Shown: one piece after another, positions 60,659 to 64,000 of the stretch
Layout of the letters: every line of letters begins with the position of its first letter
How positions within the stretch are numbered: position 1 is the stretch's first letter
Assembly (NCBI GenBank): GCA_965262235.1
Contig: OZ253504.1
Coordinates: forward strand, 248,001 to 312,000
Direction of reading: 5' to 3'
Source of the DNA: CATQGW01 sp965262235
GTDB lineage: Bacteria > Chloroflexota > Dehalococcoidia > Bin125
DNA length: 64,000 nt
The notes under the pieces: model-generated
Database searches by the model: none
Seen by the model: only the letters and a program-made list of their open reading frames with translations
What the model was told of the DNA's origin: nothing
Translations under genes and position numbers: made by a program

Positions 60659-63600
60659 CTACCAGGTGTCGATATACGGGCGCTTCTTGTGCGTCCGCGG
60701 CGGCGTCGGCGGCAGACGCTTCAACCCGTTCGCGATCCAGGTCCGCGTGTCGGCCGGATCGATCACGTCGTCCAGACCCCCGCCGGCCGCCGCGTTGATC
60801 GCCTTGGCGCTCTCGTATGAGCGCGCCACCCGATGCTCGTACTCCTGCTTGCGCTCCTCTACGTCCTCGATCGCGGCCAGCTCCTTGCGGTAGCCCAGCT
60901 TCACCGACCCCTCGATGTTCATCCCGGCGAACTCCGCCGTCGGCCACGCCACCGTGAAGAAACCCACCAGCGCGCTCGCGCCGCACATCGCCTGCACGCC
61001 CAGCCCGTAGGCCTTGCGCACCACGACGCCAAACAGCGGCACCGACAGATTCGCCCCCGTGTTGAACATCCGCGCGCAGTGACGCACCAGCGCCGTCGCC
61101 TCCACGTCGGGACCGACCATCATCCCCGGGCAGTCCATCAGGCTCAGCACCGGGATGTCGAACGCATCGCACAGCTGCAGGAACCGCGCGCCCTTGTCGG
61201 AGCCCGGCGAATCGATCGCCCCCGCCAGATGATGCGGGTTGTTCGCGATCACCCCCATCGGCCGGCCCTCGACGCGAATGAACGCCGTGATCACGCCGAT
61301 CCCGAACTTCTCCCGAATCTCCAACACCGAGCCCACATCGGCGATCGTGTCGATCACCTCGCGCATGTCATAGAGCCGCAGCCGATTCTCCGGCACCACA
61401 TGCCGCAGCCGCCGCTGGTCGGGCGCTTCCCACTCCTCGATCGCGCCCTGGAAGTAGCTGAGGTACTTCTTCGCGACCTCGGTCGCCTCCTCCTCATCCT
61501 TGGTCAGGATGTCGACCACCCCGTTCGGGACCTGGAACGACATCGGGCCGACCTCTTCAGGCGTGTACACGCCCAGGCCGCCGCCCTCGATCATCGCCGG
61601 CCCGCCCATCGCGACCGTCGAGCCCTCGGTCGCGATGATCACATCGCAACAGGCCAGCAGCGCCGTGTTGCCCGCGAAGCAGCGCCCATTGGTCACGCCG
61701 ACCAGCGGCACCAGCCCGCTCAGCTTCGAGAACTGCGTGAACGTGTAGGTGTCGAAGGCCACGCCCGGCCCCGTGCGGTCGTCGCCCGGACGCCCGCCGC
61801 CGCCCTCGGTGTAGAAGACCAGCGGGAAGCGATAGCGGTTCGCCATCTCAAACATTCGGTCCTGCTTGTAGTGGTTGCGCCCGCCCTGCGTGCCCGCCAG
61901 CACCGTGTAGTCGTAGTGGACGACGATCGCACGCGCCGCCGTCTCGTCGAACAGGTCCCCATTGATCGTCGCCGTGCCGGCCAGCAACCCGTCCGCCGGC
62001 GTGTTCTCGCGCAGCTGCTGATCGGTGTTGCGCTGGTGCTGCCGCGCCACGATCAGCGGCCAGTACTCCTGGAACGAGCCCGGGTCGACCAACTGCTCGA
62101 TGTTCTCCCGCGGCATCCGGTACCCGCGCCCCCGGCGCTTCGCCATCGCCACCGGACGGTTCTCGTCCAACGTGTAGGAGTGGCGATCGATCAGCTCCTG
62201 CAGATCCCCGCGGATGAAGTCCGGGTCGAACACCTCGGCGGCCGCCAGCGCCGCGACGCTGACCTGCGCCTCCTTGATGTAGACCAGCGGGAAGCCCTCG
62301 CGCATCACGTCGCCCACCGCGCACGCGACGGACCGGATCAGGCCGTCACGATCCGCGTGGATCACGTGCTCCATCTTCATCGCCTCAAGCACCACCAGGT
62401 CCTGCCCCGTCCGCACCTCGTCGCCCTCGGCGACCAGCACCGTGACGACGGTCCCCTGAATCGGCGCCGCCAGCCCGACCGAACCGTCGGGACCCGACAG
62501 ATCCGGCGCCGCGGTTGTCGCGACCGCCGCTTGTGTTGACTTCACCTGCTGGTCATGCGCGAACAGCGCCAGCGGATCGCTCGTGTCCACCCGCGCTCCC
62601 GCGAAGCCCGACGACGAGTCGACCGTCTCCGTCGCCAGGTAGCGCTGGCGGTGGTTCTCGCTTGCCCCGGCCAGCTCCGCGATATTCGCGTCGACCCAGC
62701 GCGTGTGCACCGCGCCCGTGGTGAAGTCGCCGTGCGCCAGCACGTTCTGCAGGAACGGGATGTTCGTCTGCACGCCCTCGATCCGAAACTCACTCAGCGC
62801 CCGCGTCGCGCGCGTCACCGCATCCTCGAAGCGCGGCGTCGGCGAGTGCGAAATTACCTTCGCCAGCAGCGAGTCAAACGCCACGCTGGTCTCATAACCC
62901 ACGTAGCCGAAGCCGTCCGTCCGCACCCCGGGTCCCGACGGCGCCTCATAGGCCGTTAGCGTCCCGCCGCCCGGCCGCACGCTGCCGTCCGCGACCAGCG
63001 TCTCCATGTTCACCCGCGTCTGGATCGCGTAGCCCCGCGGCTGCGCCAGCGCGTGACCTGAGAGCCCAAGCTCCGCCAGCGACTCCCCGCTCGCGATCCG
63101 CAGCTGCGACTGCACGATGTCAACGCCCGTCACCTGCTCGGTCACCGTGTGCTCAACCTGCAGCCGCGCGTTGGCCTCGAGGAACGCGAAGCCCGGCGCG
63201 GCCGGCTCTTCCGATGCGTCAACCAGAAACTCGAACGTCCCCAGCGACGAATATCCGGCAGCCCGGCTGATGCTCAGCGCCGCCTCGATGATCTGATCCC
63301 GAAGCCCCGCCGCGAGGTTCGGCGCGGGCGCGATCTCGACGATCTTCTGGAAGCGCCGCTGCACGCTGCACTCACGCTCGCCCAGATGCGCGATGTCGCC
63401 CGCCAGATCCCCGATGATCTGCACCTCGATGTGCCGCGCGCGTGGAATCAGCTGCTCCACATAGAGCGCCCCGTTGCCAAACGACGACTCAGCCTCCGAG
63501 CGGCAACGCTCCCACGCCGGCCCCACCTCGTCCGCCCCAAACACGGCTCGCGTCCCGCGTCCGCCGCCGCCGGCGACCGCCTTGATCATCATCGCCCCGC

Positions 63601-64000
63601 CCTCACCGAGCGACGCCATGAACTCACGCGCCTCGTCCAGCGTCACCGCGCGCTCGGAGCCCGCCAGCACCGGCGCGCCCGCCTCGATCGCCACCGTGCG
63701 CGCCCGCACCTTGTTGCCGAACAGCTCAAGCAGCTCCGGCGTCGGTCCCACGAACGTGATCCCCGCGTCGCGGCAACGCCGCGCGAATTCCCCGCTCTCA
63801 GCCAGGAATCCGTAGCCCGGGTGGATCGCATCGCAGCCTCTTGTCCGCGCGGCGTCGATCAGCGCATCCATGTCCAGGTAGCCGGCCACGCCGCGGCCCG
63901 GCAGCGCCACGCTCTCGTCGGCGATCCGCACGTGCAGGCTGGCTGCGTCGTCCGCCGTCGCGACGGCCACCGTGCGGATGCCCAGGTCGGTCGCCGCTCG
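60659..64000 (-). CDS. fused acyl-CoA carboxylase (BC-BCCP-CT), 5' end outside window
   Basis: Open from the right edge to the stop at 60659; the frame continues upstream of 63970 with a TDLGIRTVAVAT-like biotin-carboxylase N-terminus, so the first residues are missing. Order: biotin carboxylase (AGGGGRGTR loop, EFLVDASEE, FLEANARLQVEHTVTEQVTG), BCCP with EAMKMEH (biotinyl Lys codon 62375-62377), then carboxyltransferase with FYTEGGGGRPGDD, MGGPAMIEGGG and LSLMDCPGMMVG. Single-chain carboxylases of this order act on acetyl-, propionyl- or longer acyl-CoAs; substrate not decidable here. Confidence 0.93.
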   Translation of the reverse strand, partial: RAATDLGIRTVAVATADDAASLHVRIADESVALPGRGVAGYLDMDALIDAARTRGCDAIHPGYGFLAESGEFARRCRDAGITFVGPTPELLELFGNKVRARTVAIEAGAPVLAGSERAVTLDEAREFMASLGEGGAMMIKAVAGGGGRGTRAVFGADEVGPAWERCRSEAESSFGNGALYVEQLIPRARHIEVQIIGDLAGDIAHLGERECSVQRRFQKIVEIAPAPNLAAGLRDQIIEAALSISRAAGYSSLGTFEFLVDASEEPAAPGFAFLEANARLQVEHTVTEQVTGVDIVQSQLRIASGESLAELGLSGHALAQPRGYAIQTRVNMETLVADGSVRPGGGTLTAYEAPSGPGVRTDGFGYVGYETSVAFDSLLAKVISHSPTPRFEDAVTRATRALSEFRIEGVQTNIPFLQNVLAHGDFTTGAVHTRWVDANIAELAGASENHRQRYLATETVDSSSGFAGARVDTSDPLALFAHDQQVKSTQAAVATTAAPDLSGPDGSVGLAAPIQGTVVTVLVAEGDEVRTGQDLVVLEAMKMEHVIHADRDGLIRSVACAVGDVMREGFPLVYIKEAQVSVAALAAAEVFDPDFIRGDLQELIDRHSYTLDENRPVAMAKRRGRGYRMPRENIEQLVDPGSFQEYWPLIVARQHQRNTDQQLRENTPADGLLAGTATINGDLFDETAARAIVVHYDYTVLAGTQGGRNHYKQDRMFEMANRYRFPLVFYTEGGGGRPGDDRTGPGVAFDTYTFTQFSKLSGLVPLVGVTNGRCFAGNTALLACCDVIIATEGSTVAMGGPAMIEGGGLGVYTPEEVGPMSFQVPNGVVDILTKDEEEATEVAKKYLSYFQGAIEEWEAPDQRRLRHVVPENRLRLYDMREVIDTIADVGSVLEIREKFGIGVITAFIRVEGRPMGVIANNPHHLAGAIDSPGSDKGARFLQLCDAFDIPVLSLMDCPGMMVGPDVEATALVRHCARMFNTGANLSVPLFGVVVRKAYGLGVQAMCGASALVGFFTVAWPTAEFAGMNIEGSVKLGYRKELAAIEDVEERKQEYEHRVARSYESAKAINAAAGGGLDDVIDPADTRTWIANGLKRLPPTPPRTHKKRPYIDTW

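Noticed and set aside
60833..62539. 568-residue plus-strand open frame
   Set aside because: Antisense to the carboxyltransferase part of the fused carboxylase, which has clear motifs.

Overview
This is a high-GC bacterial chromosome segment with dense, mostly operonic housekeeping genes. No 16S rRNA is present, so placement rests on gene content: a PurS-type purine pathway, RNase Y, the LL-diaminopimelate aminotransferase route to lysine/peptidoglycan, a single-chain acyl-CoA carboxylase, CaiB-type CoA-transferase and CMD genes, secreted proteins with an 'NLVGW' module, and several apparently leaderless genes. Together these suggest Chloroflexota, possibly Dehalococcoidia-like (inference, moderate confidence). 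Unlike cell-wall-less Dehalococcoides, this organism has a nearly complete division and cell-wall cluster.

Layout. 1-2 kb (minus): start of a CWG-type RCC1-repeat lipoprotein running off the left edge. 2-9.3 kb (minus): dapL, GNAT protein, dapF, miaA, tpiA, pgk, rpiB, Sua5/YwlC family. 9.3-18.2 kb (plus): nucleotide genes guaA, a deoxyribosyltransferase-like gene, purD, cupin, purB, purC, purS, interrupted by a large secreted metallopeptidase-like gene. 18.1-18.6 kb: intergenic repeats derived partly from the purS end. 18.6-26 kb (minus): hisB, a PEP-mutase-family protein lacking the usual cysteine, a broken secreted-protein gene, CaiB CoA-transferase, CMD protein, hisC, hisD, a Zn-phospholipase-C-like protein. 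26-30 kb (plus): paralogue of the metallopeptidase, NfeD-type membrane protease, DUF1801 protein. 30-32.7 kb: repeat hairpin, an IS1182-like element between two ~180 bp repeats, and a ~100 bp MITE with related ends.

32.7-50.9 kb (minus): translation and division genes, in transcription order mraZ, rsmH, ftsL-like, pbpB, murF, mraY, murD, ftsW, murG, murC, murB, ddl, ftsQ, ftsA (frameshifted here), ftsZ, trmD, rplS. murE is absent. Nearly every junction from pbpB to ftsQ is a 4-nt stop/start overlap, implying strong translational coupling. A MraZ-box-like array lies upstream of mraZ.

51-60 kb (plus): mog/moaB, TIGR03960-like radical SAM protein, yggS, proC, yggT, recA (Lys-rich N-terminal tail), recX, rny (no N-terminal membrane helix), PHP phosphoesterase, fabZ. 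60-64 kb: small Arg/Gly-rich membrane protein (minus), tRNA-Asp(GTC), and a fused BC-BCCP-CT acyl-CoA carboxylase (minus) running off the right edge.

The least expected items are the paired tandem pseudoprotease-protease secreted proteins, the nested IS/MITE/repeat island, the frameshift in ftsA, and unusual tails on RecA and FtsZ. I saw no CRISPR array, phage or defence island.
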